DNA of 41,207 nt from Bradyrhizobium retamae. GTDB lineage: Bacteria > Pseudomonadota > Alphaproteobacteria > Rhizobiales > Xanthobacteraceae. The notes under the pieces were generated by a model. The model was given only the letters and a program-made list of their open reading frames with translations. It was not told the DNA's origin and searched no databases. The stretch lies in contig NZ_LLYA01000180.1 of assembly GCF_001440415.1 (NCBI RefSeq), positions 1 through 41,207 on the forward strand, read 5' to 3'. Of the stretch, positions 30,196-38,304 are shown piece by piece. Position numbers and translations under genes: made by a program. Numbering within the stretch: the stretch's first letter is position 1; each line of letters begins with the position of its first letter.

Positions 30196-30210
30196 GCAAT
30201 CCGCGTGCCA
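30196..30210 (-). promoter_or_regulatory. Sigma-54 (-24/-12) promoter of the OFA transporter
   Basis: The minus strand reads TGGCACGCGGATTGC, an exact match to TGGCAC-N5-TTGC, and the next base T continues the consensus. Transcription should start near 30184, leaving a leader of about 250 nt. An RpoN-dependent activator is encoded next door and two dyads lie upstream. The 365-bp gap 29936-30300 thus holds leader, promoter and enhancers. Confidence 0.85.
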
Positions 30211-30261
30211 AATCGCGCGATGCAGAAAATCAATCACTTAACTAAATGCCGCTGATGTATT

Positions 30262-30274
30262 GGACAAAATGTCC
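30262..30274. promoter_or_regulatory. Putative enhancer site 1 for the sigma-54 activator
   Basis: GGACAAAATGTCC is a dyad with 5-bp arms (GGACA/TGTCC) around AAA. It is centred about 84 bp upstream of the predicted start and is identical to site 2. Confidence 0.65.
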
Positions 30275-30285
30275 TGATAGCCGCT

Positions 30286-30298
30286 GGACAAAATGTCC
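30286..30298. promoter_or_regulatory. Putative enhancer site 2 for the sigma-54 activator
   Basis: This is the second identical GGACAAAATGTCC, centred 24 bp from site 1 and 2 bp beyond the histidine kinase stop codon. Paired sites at this distance are usual for NtrC-type activators. Confidence 0.65.
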
Positions 30299-30300
30299 GG

Positions 30301-32325
30301 TCAGCTCGCTTCCGGGAGCCACACCCGGAATGTACTCCCGGAGCCGATCTGGCTTTCCACCGTGATCTGGCCACGCTGGCGCTTCACCAGCGTCTGACTG
30401 ATGGAAAGGCCGAGGCCCGTCCCGTCCCTGCGTTTCGTGGTGAAGAAGGGATCGAAGACCTTGTCCAGGACGTCAGTGCTCATGCCGATGCCGGTGTCGG
30501 CCACGTCGATTGAGATGCCCGGATTGTCGTCGCGATCGGCGTCGAACGAGCGCAGCGTCAACGTGCCGCCGTCCGGCATGGCGTGGATCGCGTTGACGAT
30601 GAGGTTGATCACGACCTGCTGCAGTTCGGTGCGGTTCATCAGGACTAGGCGGCTCGCCCGATCTTCCCGCGCAACACTGATTTCGGTCTTGTTCAGGAGA
30701 TGCTGCACCAGCGGCAGGCAGTCCGCCACAACGCTTCCGGGCGCATGACGCTCGACATAGCCGGCATACTCTTCCGGCCGCGCAAACTGCAAGAGCTTGG
30801 TGACAATCTGGCTGATGCGATAGATCTGTTCATCGACAAGCCGAAACTCGACCTTCGCTTTCTCGGTGTCAGCGCCGATCACGCTGCGGATGACGTCGAG
30901 GTTGCCCTGCATCACCGCGATCGGATTGTTGATCTCATGCGCAACGCCAGCGGTGATCTCGCCGATGGCGGCGAGCTTTTCGGACATGATGAGCTGCTTG
31001 GTGGTCGCCTCCAGCTTCAGATTGGCGAGTTCGAGATCGCGGGTTCGCTCGCGTACCCGCGCATTCAACTCCTCGTTCCACTCGCGCAATTGACGATCGC
31101 GCTCCTGAATCTGGTCCAGCAAGGTATCGAGATGAACCGCCACCCGGCCGATCTCGTCACCCGATGCCGGCAATTTGGTCCGCGCGGAGAGGTTACCGCT
31201 CTCGACTTCACCGATCGTCGCCGTGACGCGTTCGAGCGGCATGAAGATCGATTGCGCCCAGCGCAGGAAGATCGGTACGCTTGCCGCCGTGATCGCGATG
31301 AACGCGAGCGCAATGATGAGAATCGTCTCAAGCTTTGCGTCGTTGAACGGCTTCTGCAGAAATCCGACATAAAGCATGCCGACGCGCTTGCCGTAGGTGT
31401 CGACGAGCGGCTCGTAGGCCGAGATGTACCAGTCGTTGACGACGAAGGCGCTGTCCAGCCAGGTGCGCCCCTCTCCCATCACCGCAGAGCGCACCGCCGC
31501 GGACACCCGCGTTCCCAGCGCACGCCGTCCCTCGAACAGGCGGACATTGGTCGAGATCCGCACGTCGTCGAGAAACAGCGTCGCCGTTCCCTGACTGCCC
31601 TCTGGTAGGCTTGCCGCCCGATAGACGAGGTCGTTGATCGTGTCGATGAATTCCAGATTCTGGTTCAGCAGAATCCCGCCAACCAGGGCGGCTGGTCCGC
31701 CTCCGGGAGCCGTTGCGCGGCTGGCCGCATGCACCACCATGCCATGGGTTTCCGTGCTGCGATCGGTCGGCACCGCGTTTGGCGTCGGCACCAGGTCGAG
31801 ACGCGCGCGCTGGGCAAGCGCCGGTGAAATCGTCGCAAGTTCATCGTTGGTGAAGATATCGATCCCCGTCGACGGGGATTCGCCTGACAATGCCGACGTA
31901 ATGATCGGCCAATCGGCCCTTGGCGCTCCCTCAAGCGCAGGTGACGAGGCGATGATTTTTCCACCGGCATCCATCAAATAGAGGAAGTCGAGACCCATCT
32001 CCTTGCGGGATTGTTCGAGCAAAGTCTCCACCGCGGAGATCGTTTCCCGCTCTTCGACCTCCCGGAAGCGGAACGAAAGGCTCAGGCCGCGGATCTGAAC
32101 GCCGGTCTTTTCCAGAATGCGGGCCAGGTATTGGTGGGCGATGGTGAGGTCGCCGTTCACCTTGGAGATCAGCGTAGCGTCAAACCGCGTATTCCAGCGA
32201 TAGATGGCGACCCCAAGCAGAAGCGGCAGGATGACCAGCATCGGCAGCAGCGCAATCGCGAGCAGCCGGAAGCGGACGGATCGCCCGCGCACCGGCCCAT
32301 CGATGCGGCCTGCCCCGTCAGCCAT
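30301..32325 (-). CDS. Membrane sensor histidine kinase (NtrB/DctB-like)
   Basis: A 674-residue sensor kinase. A transmembrane helix (~20-42) and a large periplasmic Cache-type sensor region (~45-325) precede a second helix (~333-354) and a HAMP domain (~355-410). A coiled-coil stretch (~405-450) follows. The HisKA box has phosphorylatable H463 in VAHEINNP, and the ATPase domain shows LIVNAIHAM, DTGIGM (610-615) and GTGLGL (635-640). Its gene overlaps the response regulator by 8 nt, so they form a pair. The Cache domain suggests direct sensing of a small carboxylate outside the membrane, possibly the transporter substrate. Confidence 0.92.
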   Translation of the reverse strand: MADGAGRIDGPVRGRSVRFRLLAIALLPMLVILPLLLGVAIYRWNTRFDATLISKVNGDLTIAHQYLARILEKTGVQIRGLSLSFRFREVEERETISAVETLLEQSRKEMGLDFLYLMDAGGKIIASSPALEGAPRADWPIITSALSGESPSTGIDIFTNDELATISPALAQRARLDLVPTPNAVPTDRSTETHGMVVHAASRATAPGGGPAALVGGILLNQNLEFIDTINDLVYRAASLPEGSQGTATLFLDDVRISTNVRLFEGRRALGTRVSAAVRSAVMGEGRTWLDSAFVVNDWYISAYEPLVDTYGKRVGMLYVGFLQKPFNDAKLETILIIALAFIAITAASVPIFLRWAQSIFMPLERVTATIGEVESGNLSARTKLPASGDEIGRVAVHLDTLLDQIQERDRQLREWNEELNARVRERTRDLELANLKLEATTKQLIMSEKLAAIGEITAGVAHEINNPIAVMQGNLDVIRSVIGADTEKAKVEFRLVDEQIYRISQIVTKLLQFARPEEYAGYVERHAPGSVVADCLPLVQHLLNKTEISVAREDRASRLVLMNRTELQQVVINLIVNAIHAMPDGGTLTLRSFDADRDDNPGISIDVADTGIGMSTDVLDKVFDPFFTTKRRDGTGLGLSISQTLVKRQRGQITVESQIGSGSTFRVWLPEAS

Positions 32326-33751
32326 TCCATAACGCGAGCTTGCGGTCGATAGTCTTGCGCGAGATGCCGAGCCGCCGCGCCGCTTCCTCGCGGTTGCCGC
32401 CGGTTTCTTTCAGCACCGAAAGAATATGCCAGCGCTCCAGGTCCGCGAGACTGTCGGCGGTGGCGACCTGCCCGTCGTTCCGTGGGCCTGCGAAATCGTC
32501 CGGGAATGCGCCGAGGATCAAGGTGCGCTCGATCAAATTGCGCAGCTCGCGCACATTGCCGGGCCAGTCGTAACTCGCGAGCGCGGCCCGCACTGCGCTA
32601 TCGATCGGGACCGGCGGCATGCCGAGCTGGATCGAGAGCTTGTTCATGAAGATGGTGGCGAGCTCCTGCACGTCGTCGCCTCGGTCCTTCAATAGCGGCA
32701 GATGTATCTGCATGACGTTCAGGCGGTAATAGAGATCGGCGCGAAAGCGTCCCTTCTCCACTTGCTTTTGGAGATCGGCATTGGTCGCAAAGATGAAACG
32801 AAGATCGACCGGCACTTCACGCTCGGAGCCGACGGGACGGACGCGGCGGTCCTCCAGAACACGCAGCAACTTGCTCTGCATCGGCAACGGCAGTTCGCCG
32901 ATTTCATCGAGGAATAGCGTGCCGCCATGCGCATAGAGGAACAGGCCTTCCCGGCCGCTATCCGCGCCCGTAAAGGCACCCTTGATGTGCCCGAACAGCT
33001 CGGCCTCGATCATATCAGGCGGAATGGCGGCGCAGTTCACCGGCACAAAAGGCTTGTCGGCGCGATCGGAGAGGGAGTGAATCGAGCGCGCCGCGACTTC
33101 CTTGCCGGTGCCGGATTCCCCGGTGAGCAGGATCGATGTCGGCAGGCGGGCAACGCGGGCAATGGTTTCGCGCACGCTGCGGGCCGCGGGCGACTCCCCG
33201 ATCAGGTTGTCGCGCAGGAAAGTGCGATCGGATGAAGCGCGCAGCGCATAACGCAAAACGTAGTTCTCGCGCTGCAGCCGGACCCGATCGAGGCAGCGTG
33301 CAACCGCATTGAGGATCTGGTTCGAGCGGAACGGCTTCAGCACGAAGTCGACTGCGCCGGCGCGCAGCGCCTGGATCGCTGTATCGAGATCGGCATAGGC
33401 TGTAATCAGGATGGCGTCGGCGAAGAAGCCGACGGTCCGCTGCTCCGCCAGCCAGTCGACGCCGTTCTTGCCCGGCATGATGTTGTCGAGAATGACGACA
33501 TCGAACCGGCTCTTGTCGAGCTTGCGCGAGGCTTCGTCGGTGTCGGCGGCTTCTTCCACGTGCTTGCAATGCGGCCCCAGCGTGCGCACGAGAAAATTGC
33601 GCATCCCGGGCTCGTCATCGACGATCAGGATCGAGGCCTGCGCCAGCGCGCTGAACTCGGGACCGCCGGCCGGCTTGCCTGGTTTGGCCGCCGGTTCATT
33701 GACCGTTGCGGGGGATATCGCCGCGCTCGCCTTCGATGTCGGGACGTTCAT
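32318..33751 (-). CDS. Sigma-54-dependent response regulator (NtrC family)
   Basis: A 477-residue activator. The receiver domain (~39-155) has phospho-acceptor D89 in VVILDNIMPGKNG. The AAA+ domain (~180-410) has Walker A GESGTGKE (211-218), the sigma-54 contact loop GAFTGA (258-263) and Walker B LFLDEIGE (~279). A Fis-type HTH ends the protein (EEAARRLGISRKTIDRKL). ATG 33751 is preferred; a TTG at 33787 would add 12 residues. It is co-transcribed with the kinase. It is the obvious candidate to bind the two dyads before the OFA transporter. Confidence 0.94.
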   Translation of the reverse strand: MNVPTSKASAAISPATVNEPAAKPGKPAGGPEFSALAQASILIVDDEPGMRNFLVRTLGPHCKHVEEAADTDEASRKLDKSRFDVVILDNIMPGKNGVDWLAEQRTVGFFADAILITAYADLDTAIQALRAGAVDFVLKPFRSNQILNAVARCLDRVRLQRENYVLRYALRASSDRTFLRDNLIGESPAARSVRETIARVARLPTSILLTGESGTGKEVAARSIHSLSDRADKPFVPVNCAAIPPDMIEAELFGHIKGAFTGADSGREGLFLYAHGGTLFLDEIGELPLPMQSKLLRVLEDRRVRPVGSEREVPVDLRFIFATNADLQKQVEKGRFRADLYYRLNVMQIHLPLLKDRGDDVQELATIFMNKLSIQLGMPPVPIDSAVRAALASYDWPGNVRELRNLIERTLILGAFPDDFAGPRNDGQVATADSLADLERWHILSVLKETGGNREEAARRLGISRKTIDRKLALWNG

Positions 33752-33860
33752 GCCGGGATTTGTAGGACCGATTGTCGCACCCGGCAATCGGACGCTGTCG
33801 TGAACTCGTCTAATTAACGCGCGAGGGTTTTACCCGCGGGATCGCCCAAGCATTCGGCTT

Positions 33861-34097
33861 TTATATCGTCCCATTTGCTTTTTCTATCAGAAACACGATG
33901 CGGCTTGGGCTGCGCTCGGTGATTTCGACCTTGTCGCCGGTCTCCCGAATGAGGTTCGGAATGTCAATCACCGACAGCGGATCGGTGCAGAGCACTTCCA
34001 GCCTGTCGCCGGGCGGCAGCATCTTCAGCGCCTTGCGTGTCTTCAACGCCGGCAAGGGGCATTTCAGGCCAGCGAGATCGAGTTTTGTCGTCGTCAT
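33861..34097 (-). CDS. TusA/SirA-like sulfur carrier protein
   Basis: A 78-residue protein of the TusA/SirA/YeeD fold with the signature C13-P-x-P in LKCPLPALKTRKAL and a second cysteine C37 in VLCTDP. Such proteins carry persulfide sulfur; in E. coli TusA takes part in sulfur supply for molybdenum cofactor and tRNA. ATG 34097 gives the family-like start TTTKLDLAGLKCP. An alternative ATG at 34139 overlaps the moeA stop (TGATG) and would add 14 residues, hinting at translational coupling. It lies at the end of the mobB-moeA operon, so it probably serves Moco or formate dehydrogenase sulfuration. Confidence 0.85.
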   Translation of the reverse strand: MTTTKLDLAGLKCPLPALKTRKALKMLPPGDRLEVLCTDPLSVIDIPNLIRETGDKVEITERSPSRIVFLIEKANGTI

Positions 34098-34138
34098 GCG
34101 CCGACCATGGCGAAGGGGGCCTGCATCGTCAACGGACA

Positions 34139-35395
34139 TCAGTTGATCAGGCTTGCATAGGACAGGAACCCGACTGTCTGGCCGGGCGACACCTGCGTGA
34201 CGTCTTCGCCGAGTTCGACGAGGCCGTCGGTGTCCGCCAGCGACGACAGCAGGCCCGCGCCTTCGCGCGGAAATTTTACCGCTTCGAGCACGCCATCGGC
34301 ACCCTTGCGCAAGCTGACGCGGACATATTCGCGGCGCGAAATCTTCTTCTTGTAGCTGAAGGCGGCGCGAACCGGCATCGGCCGAAGCGGCTCCGGCCGG
34401 GCACCGGACAGCGCCAGAATGGTCGGCCGCACCACGTGAACGAAAGTGACAAAACTCGCCACCGGATTGCCCGGCAATCCGATGAAGGGCGTACCGTCGA
34501 TGATGCCCATGGCGACGGGGCGTCCCGGCTTGATCGCCATCCGCCACAGCACAAGCCTGCCGACGCTTTCGACGCTCGCCTTGACGTGATCCTCCTCGCC
34601 GGTCGAAACGCCGCCCGTCGTGAGGATCAAATCATGACCGCCGGCGACCTCCTGCAGCGCGCGGGCCAGCGAGGCGCGATCATCCCGGATAATACCGAGA
34701 TCGCTGACCTCGCAGCCGAGCCGCGACAACATCGCCATCAGCATGAAACGGTTGGAATCGAACAATTGCACCGCGGTGCGCGCTTCGCCCGGCGAGGCCA
34801 GTTCGTTGCCGGTGGAAAACACGGCGACGCGAATGCGCCTTGTGACATCGAGTTGTGTCAGGCCAAAGGCTGCGGCGAGCGCAACGTCCGGCGGCCGCAG
34901 CCGCTGGCCGGCCTGCAGCGCCGCAAAACCTGAAGCGATGTCTTCACCCGCGGGGCGTACATTGGCGCCCGGCTTGAGGCCTGCGGGAAGCACCACCTTA
35001 TCGCCCTCGACGCGGACGTCCTCCTGCATGAACACGGTATCTGCGCCTTCGGGCATCGGCGCACCGGTGAAGATGCGCATTGCCTGCCCCGGCTTGAGCG
35101 GCGCAGATGCAGAACTGCCCGCCTGAACGCGGCCGGTGACCGGAAACGTTTGCTCTTTGTGCTGCGGGAGGTCGCGGCTCGCAACCGCATAGCCGTCGAC
35201 GGCGGAATTGGTGAAGGGCGGCAGCGGCAGCGGCGCCAGGATCTCGTGCGCCAGAATGCGGCCATCGGCGCGGGCGAGCGTAACCGTCTCGATATCCACG
35301 ACCGGCGTCACACGCGTGGCAATGAGGCCGACGGCCTCATCGACCGACATCATCGGGCCGCCAAAGGCAAAGCAATCGTCGGACAATTGCGCCAT
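34139..35395 (-). CDS. moeA: Molybdopterin molybdotransferase
   Basis: A 418-residue MoeA that inserts molybdate into adenylylated molybdopterin. Typical motifs are PPFTNSAVDGYAV (59-71), STGNELASPGE (194-204), GGVSTGEEDHVK (261-272) and GLPGNPVAS (306-314), followed by the C-terminal beta-barrel (~345-418). The length is normal. It starts 8 bp after mobB on the same strand and its stop touches the alternative start of the TusA-like gene. It is one of three MoeA-type genes in this window and the one with standard architecture. Confidence 0.95.
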   Translation of the reverse strand: MAQLSDDCFAFGGPMMSVDEAVGLIATRVTPVVDIETVTLARADGRILAHEILAPLPLPPFTNSAVDGYAVASRDLPQHKEQTFPVTGRVQAGSSASAPLKPGQAMRIFTGAPMPEGADTVFMQEDVRVEGDKVVLPAGLKPGANVRPAGEDIASGFAALQAGQRLRPPDVALAAAFGLTQLDVTRRIRVAVFSTGNELASPGEARTAVQLFDSNRFMLMAMLSRLGCEVSDLGIIRDDRASLARALQEVAGGHDLILTTGGVSTGEEDHVKASVESVGRLVLWRMAIKPGRPVAMGIIDGTPFIGLPGNPVASFVTFVHVVRPTILALSGARPEPLRPMPVRAAFSYKKKISRREYVRVSLRKGADGVLEAVKFPREGAGLLSSLADTDGLVELGEDVTQVSPGQTVGFLSYASLIN

Positions 35396-35403
35396 GTGCC
35401 TGA

Positions 35404-35931
35404 TCAGCCCTCAGCTTCGCATTTCGCCAGCACGTCTTCGAGCGATATCGCCGACCGCAACATCATCGTCGCCACCGCCTCGATATCGTCGAGATGGGCA
35501 GTCGGCAACTTGGTTTCAACCGCCGTATCGGTCGCGATTCCGACGATGCCGGGATCGTCGGGGAACAGCAGCGGTTTTTCATTCGCGGCGCGATAGACCT
35601 CGATCTTGCGGTGCGGCTCGCGCTTGAAACCCTCGACGACGACGAGATCGACCGGCGAGATCTTGGCCAGCAGTTCCGGCAGACGCGGCTCATGCGCCCC
35701 GCGCAGCTCATGCATCAAGGCCCAGCGCCGCCCCGATGACACCAGAACTTCGGCCGCGCCGGCCTCGCGATGCCGCCAGGAATCCTTGCCGGGTACGTCG
35801 ACGTCGAAGGCGTGATGGGCGTGCTTGATCACGGACACGCGCAGGCCATGTTTTGCGAACTGCGGGATCGCCCGCGTCAGCAAGGTGGTCTTGCCGGCGC
35901 CGCTCCATCCCGCGAGGCCTATCACTTTCAT
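35404..35931 (-). CDS. mobB: Molybdopterin-guanine dinucleotide biosynthesis adaptor protein
   Basis: A 175-residue P-loop GTPase with Walker A GWSGAGKTT (8-16), followed by VSVIKHAHHAFDVDVPGKDSWRHREAGA, the MobB signature, and LVVVEGFKREPHRKIEV. MobB binds GTP and assists MobA in making the bis-MGD cofactor used by formate dehydrogenase. It is first gene of mobB-moeA-tusA-like and divergent from fdhD-mobA across a 95-bp gap. No clear operator was identified in that gap beyond a short CGGCT-GGA-AGCCG dyad. Confidence 0.94.
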   Translation of the reverse strand: MKVIGLAGWSGAGKTTLLTRAIPQFAKHGLRVSVIKHAHHAFDVDVPGKDSWRHREAGAAEVLVSSGRRWALMHELRGAHEPRLPELLAKISPVDLVVVEGFKREPHRKIEVYRAANEKPLLFPDDPGIVGIATDTAVETKLPTAHLDDIEAVATMMLRSAISLEDVLAKCEAEG

Positions 35932-36026
35932 TTGCGTTCTCCGCTGCCTTGGCCAGGACCGGGCTAGGCATTCTCCAAGGGTGCTTTATATCGGCTGGAA
36001 GCCGTTGTCATGCTAACCTGCGTCCT

Positions 36027-36917
36027 ATGATGAAGATGGAAAAAGCCCCCGCACCCCTGATCGTGCCGAACCCCGAGGATCCACGGCTGACCGAGCGCGT
36101 TGCCGGAACCGATCAGACGGGTGCGGCGGTCGAAATCCGGGTGCCGGTGGAGCGGCCGCTGACACTGTACCTGAACGCGCAGGAGATCGTCACCATGATG
36201 ACGATCGGCGACTATCCGGAATATCTGGCGCTCGGCTATCTCCTGAACCAGAACATGCTGAAATATGACGACGTCGTCACCGAGGTCGAGTATCACGATG
36301 ACCTTCAGGTCGTGGTGGTGCGCACCGAGCATCACACCAATTTCGAGGCCAAACTGAAGAAACGCACGCAGACGTCCGGCTGTGCCCAAGGCACCGCGTT
36401 CGGCGACCTGCTTGAAGCGGTGGAAAGCGTGGCGTTGCCCAAAGCCGAGTTGCGCACGTCGTGGCTCTACCAGATGACGCGCACGATCAACACCATGCCC
36501 TCGCTCTATCTGGAGGCCGGCGCAATCCATGGCTGCGTGCTGTGCAAGGAAGGCACGCCCGTCTGCTACACCGAGGACGTCGGCCGTCATAACGCCGTCG
36601 ACAAGATTGCCGGCTGGATCTATCGCCACGGCGTCGATCCCGCCGACAAGATCCTCTACACCACGGGCCGGCTCACCTCGGAGATGGTGATCAAGACGGT
36701 GCGGATGGGCATTCCCATCCTGGTCTCGCGGTCCGGCTTCACCGCATGGGGCGTCGAACTGGCGCGGCAGGTCGGACTGACGCTGGTTGGCCGTACGCGC
36801 GGCAAGCGCTTCATTGCGCTGTCAGGACAGGAGCGGATCGTGTTCGACCAGGACCTCGACTATGTCGAGGAAGAATCCGCGCGGCACAAGCGCAAGGGCG
36901 AAGAGCGTGACGAGTAA
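36027..36917 (+). CDS. fdhD: Formate dehydrogenase accessory sulfurtransferase
   Basis: A 296-residue FdhD-family protein, needed to sulfurate the bis-MGD of formate dehydrogenase. Family marks are EDVGRHNAVDKIAGW (~183-197), the TTGRLTSEMVIK segment and the ISRSGFTAWGVELA-like stretch. The active-site loop reads TSGCAQG: C119 is kept but the second cysteine of the E. coli CxxC is replaced. Extra cysteines are C170 and C173 (GCVLC) and C180. Tandem ATGs occur at 36027 and 36030; the frame upstream to 35853 overlaps mobB. It overlaps mobA by 11 nt. Confidence 0.93.
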   Translation: MMKMEKAPAPLIVPNPEDPRLTERVAGTDQTGAAVEIRVPVERPLTLYLNAQEIVTMMTIGDYPEYLALGYLLNQNMLKYDDVVTEVEYHDDLQVVVVRTEHHTNFEAKLKKRTQTSGCAQGTAFGDLLEAVESVALPKAELRTSWLYQMTRTINTMPSLYLEAGAIHGCVLCKEGTPVCYTEDVGRHNAVDKIAGWIYRHGVDPADKILYTTGRLTSEMVIKTVRMGIPILVSRSGFTAWGVELARQVGLTLVGRTRGKRFIALSGQERIVFDQDLDYVEEESARHKRKGEERDE

Positions 36918-37527
36918 AATTCCGGGCGTCCTCCTCGCCGGCGGATTGGCGCGGCGAATGGGTGGCGGCGACAAGCCGATGCGCACGATCGGTGGCCGCA
37001 CCATTCTCGACCGCGTGATCGCGCGCCTTGCGCCACAATGCGACGGCCTGATCCTCAACGCCAATGGTGACCCAGCACGCTTCGCAGCGTTTGGCCTTCC
37101 CGTCATTGCCGACAGCGTCGCCGATTTTCCTGGCCCGCTCGCCGGGATTCTGGCCGCACTCGACTGGGCTGCGGTCAACCGGCCGGATGTAAAATTTGTT
37201 CTCAGCGCTGCCGCAGACTGCCCATTCCTGCCGCGCGATCTGGTCTCCAGGCTGTATGACGCGGTGGAAGCGGAGAATGCCGAGTTGGCCGTTGCCGCCT
37301 CCGATGGCCAATCGCATCCGGTGATCGGATTATGGAGCATCGGTTTGCGCGAACAACTTCGCCACGCGCTGGTCGTCGAGGACATCAGGAAGATCGATCG
37401 CTGGACCGCGCGCTACAGGCTCGCCACAGTGACATGGCCGGTCACGCCGCTCGATCCGTTCTTCAATGCCAACACCATGGACGATATTGCGGAAGCGGAA
37501 CGGCTGGCTGCGCTGGATGGCGGCTGA
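36907..37527 (+). CDS. mobA: Molybdenum cofactor guanylyltransferase
   Basis: A 206-residue nucleotidyltransferase that joins GMP to Mo-molybdopterin to give MGD. The N-terminal GTP-binding signature LAGGLARRMGGGDKP (10-24) is clear, as are AADCPFLP and the C-terminal FFNANTMDDIAEAE. The GTG at 36907 is chosen because the signature then starts at the usual distance. It overlaps the end of fdhD by 11 nt, giving an fdhD-mobA operon. Both products act on the cofactor of the Fds enzyme encoded in this window. Confidence 0.93.
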   Translation: MTSKIPGVLLAGGLARRMGGGDKPMRTIGGRTILDRVIARLAPQCDGLILNANGDPARFAAFGLPVIADSVADFPGPLAGILAALDWAAVNRPDVKFVLSAAADCPFLPRDLVSRLYDAVEAENAELAVAASDGQSHPVIGLWSIGLREQLRHALVVEDIRKIDRWTARYRLATVTWPVTPLDPFFNANTMDDIAEAERLAALDGG

Positions 37528-37548
37528 GCAGCGCGCGTCGCGGCCAAC

Positions 37549-37826
37549 TCATTTCTTTCCCTTCCGGGAAGTGACCGTCTTCGCATCCACGCTCTCCAGG
37601 AATTCCGGAACGCTACTGACCGATCCCGCATTAACCGCGACGTAACCGGGAAGCGTGGCAACGGCCTTGTGAAATTTGTTGCCTTTCATCACGCCGAGCA
37701 GCCGCTGCATCGGCTCGGTCTCCAGAAATGCCCGGCGGCAGAAAAGGAATAATCCTCCGTCAGAAGCCGGACGAAATCGAGCCCGAATTGCCGGGCGGCG
37801 GCCTCGACGAAAGACCCTCCTGACAT
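37549..37826 (-). pseudogene. Frameshifted C-terminal remnant of a PBP-like (molybdate-binding-type) domain
   Basis: Two minus-strand reading frames together give one domain end. From ATG 37826 the frame reads SFVEAAARQFGLDFVRLLTEDY; the next frame continues FLFCRRAFLETEPMQRLL and KFHKAVATLPGYVAVNAG to the stop at 37549. Adding one T after the TEDY codons would rejoin the frames, so a 1-bp deletion is likely. The pattern resembles the end of PBP-like domains, as in the MoeA fusion at 39168-41129 (DFALVTARKQRPAVQAFLDAL). The N-terminal part, perhaps a HTH or MoeA domain, is missing. Confidence 0.65.
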
Positions 37827-37848
37827 AACAGGACGGGCTGCTTACGCC

Positions 37849-38223
37849 TCACCCGGGCTTCTGCGCCATGAAGCTTGCAGGTGGCGTCCAGGTTCCGGGA
37901 ATGTGGACATTCGCCCAGTGACACATCTCGTGCAGGACGGGAAGCAAGGCCTCGCCCTTACGCGTCAATGTATATTCGAAACGCGTGGGCCGTTCCTGGT
38001 AGGCAGATTTTGTGACGAGGCCTGCCGACTCCATCTTAGCCAGCCGATCGGTCAGAATGTTAGTCGTAATTTTCTCGGGCGAGGAGAAGAACTGCGAGAA
38101 GCGGCTCTTGCCGTTGAGCAGGTCGCGCAGGATCACTAGAGTCCAGCGATCACCGACGATGTCGAGCGTCGATGCAATCGGGCAGCCAGATCGTGGCTCA
38201 CGGTTCACGGGGTAATTCTCCAT
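37849..38223 (-). CDS. HxlR-family transcriptional regulator
   Basis: A 124-residue winged-helix regulator with the family marks C14 in SGCPIASTLDIVGDRWTLVILRDLL, RFSQFFSSPEKITTNILTDRLAKMESAGLV and the wing RFEYTLTRKGEALLPVL. ATG 38223 gives the normal size; the open frame runs to 39117 but overlaps plus-strand genes. HxlR proteins often sense redox or electrophiles through the conserved cysteine. It is divergent from the GFA and TfoX-like genes, with a palindrome 8 bp from its start that is probably its operator. Confidence 0.9.
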   Translation of the reverse strand: MENYPVNREPRSGCPIASTLDIVGDRWTLVILRDLLNGKSRFSQFFSSPEKITTNILTDRLAKMESAGLVTKSAYQERPTRFEYTLTRKGEALLPVLHEMCHWANVHIPGTWTPPASFMAQKPG

Positions 38224-38230
38224 CTGAGTG

Positions 38231-38247
38231 ACTTGCGTATTGCAAGT
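38231..38247. promoter_or_regulatory. Palindromic operator candidate between hxlR and GFA genes
   Basis: ACTTGC-GTATT-GCAAGT has perfect 6-bp arms, and TTGCAAGTTGCAA overlaps its right half as a second dyad. The position, beside the hxlR start and upstream of the divergent GFA gene, suits autoregulation and control of both units. Confidence 0.55.
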
Positions 38248-38304
38248 TGCAACTAACCACGCTGTCGTTGTGTCATCAGGAATGCAATTCGAATGGAGGA
38301 TGCC

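Noticed and set aside
30286..30298. Dyad just past the kinase stop as a transcription terminator
   Set aside because: Only 5-bp arms and no U-tract, and an identical copy lies 24 bp away, which fits paired protein-binding sites better.
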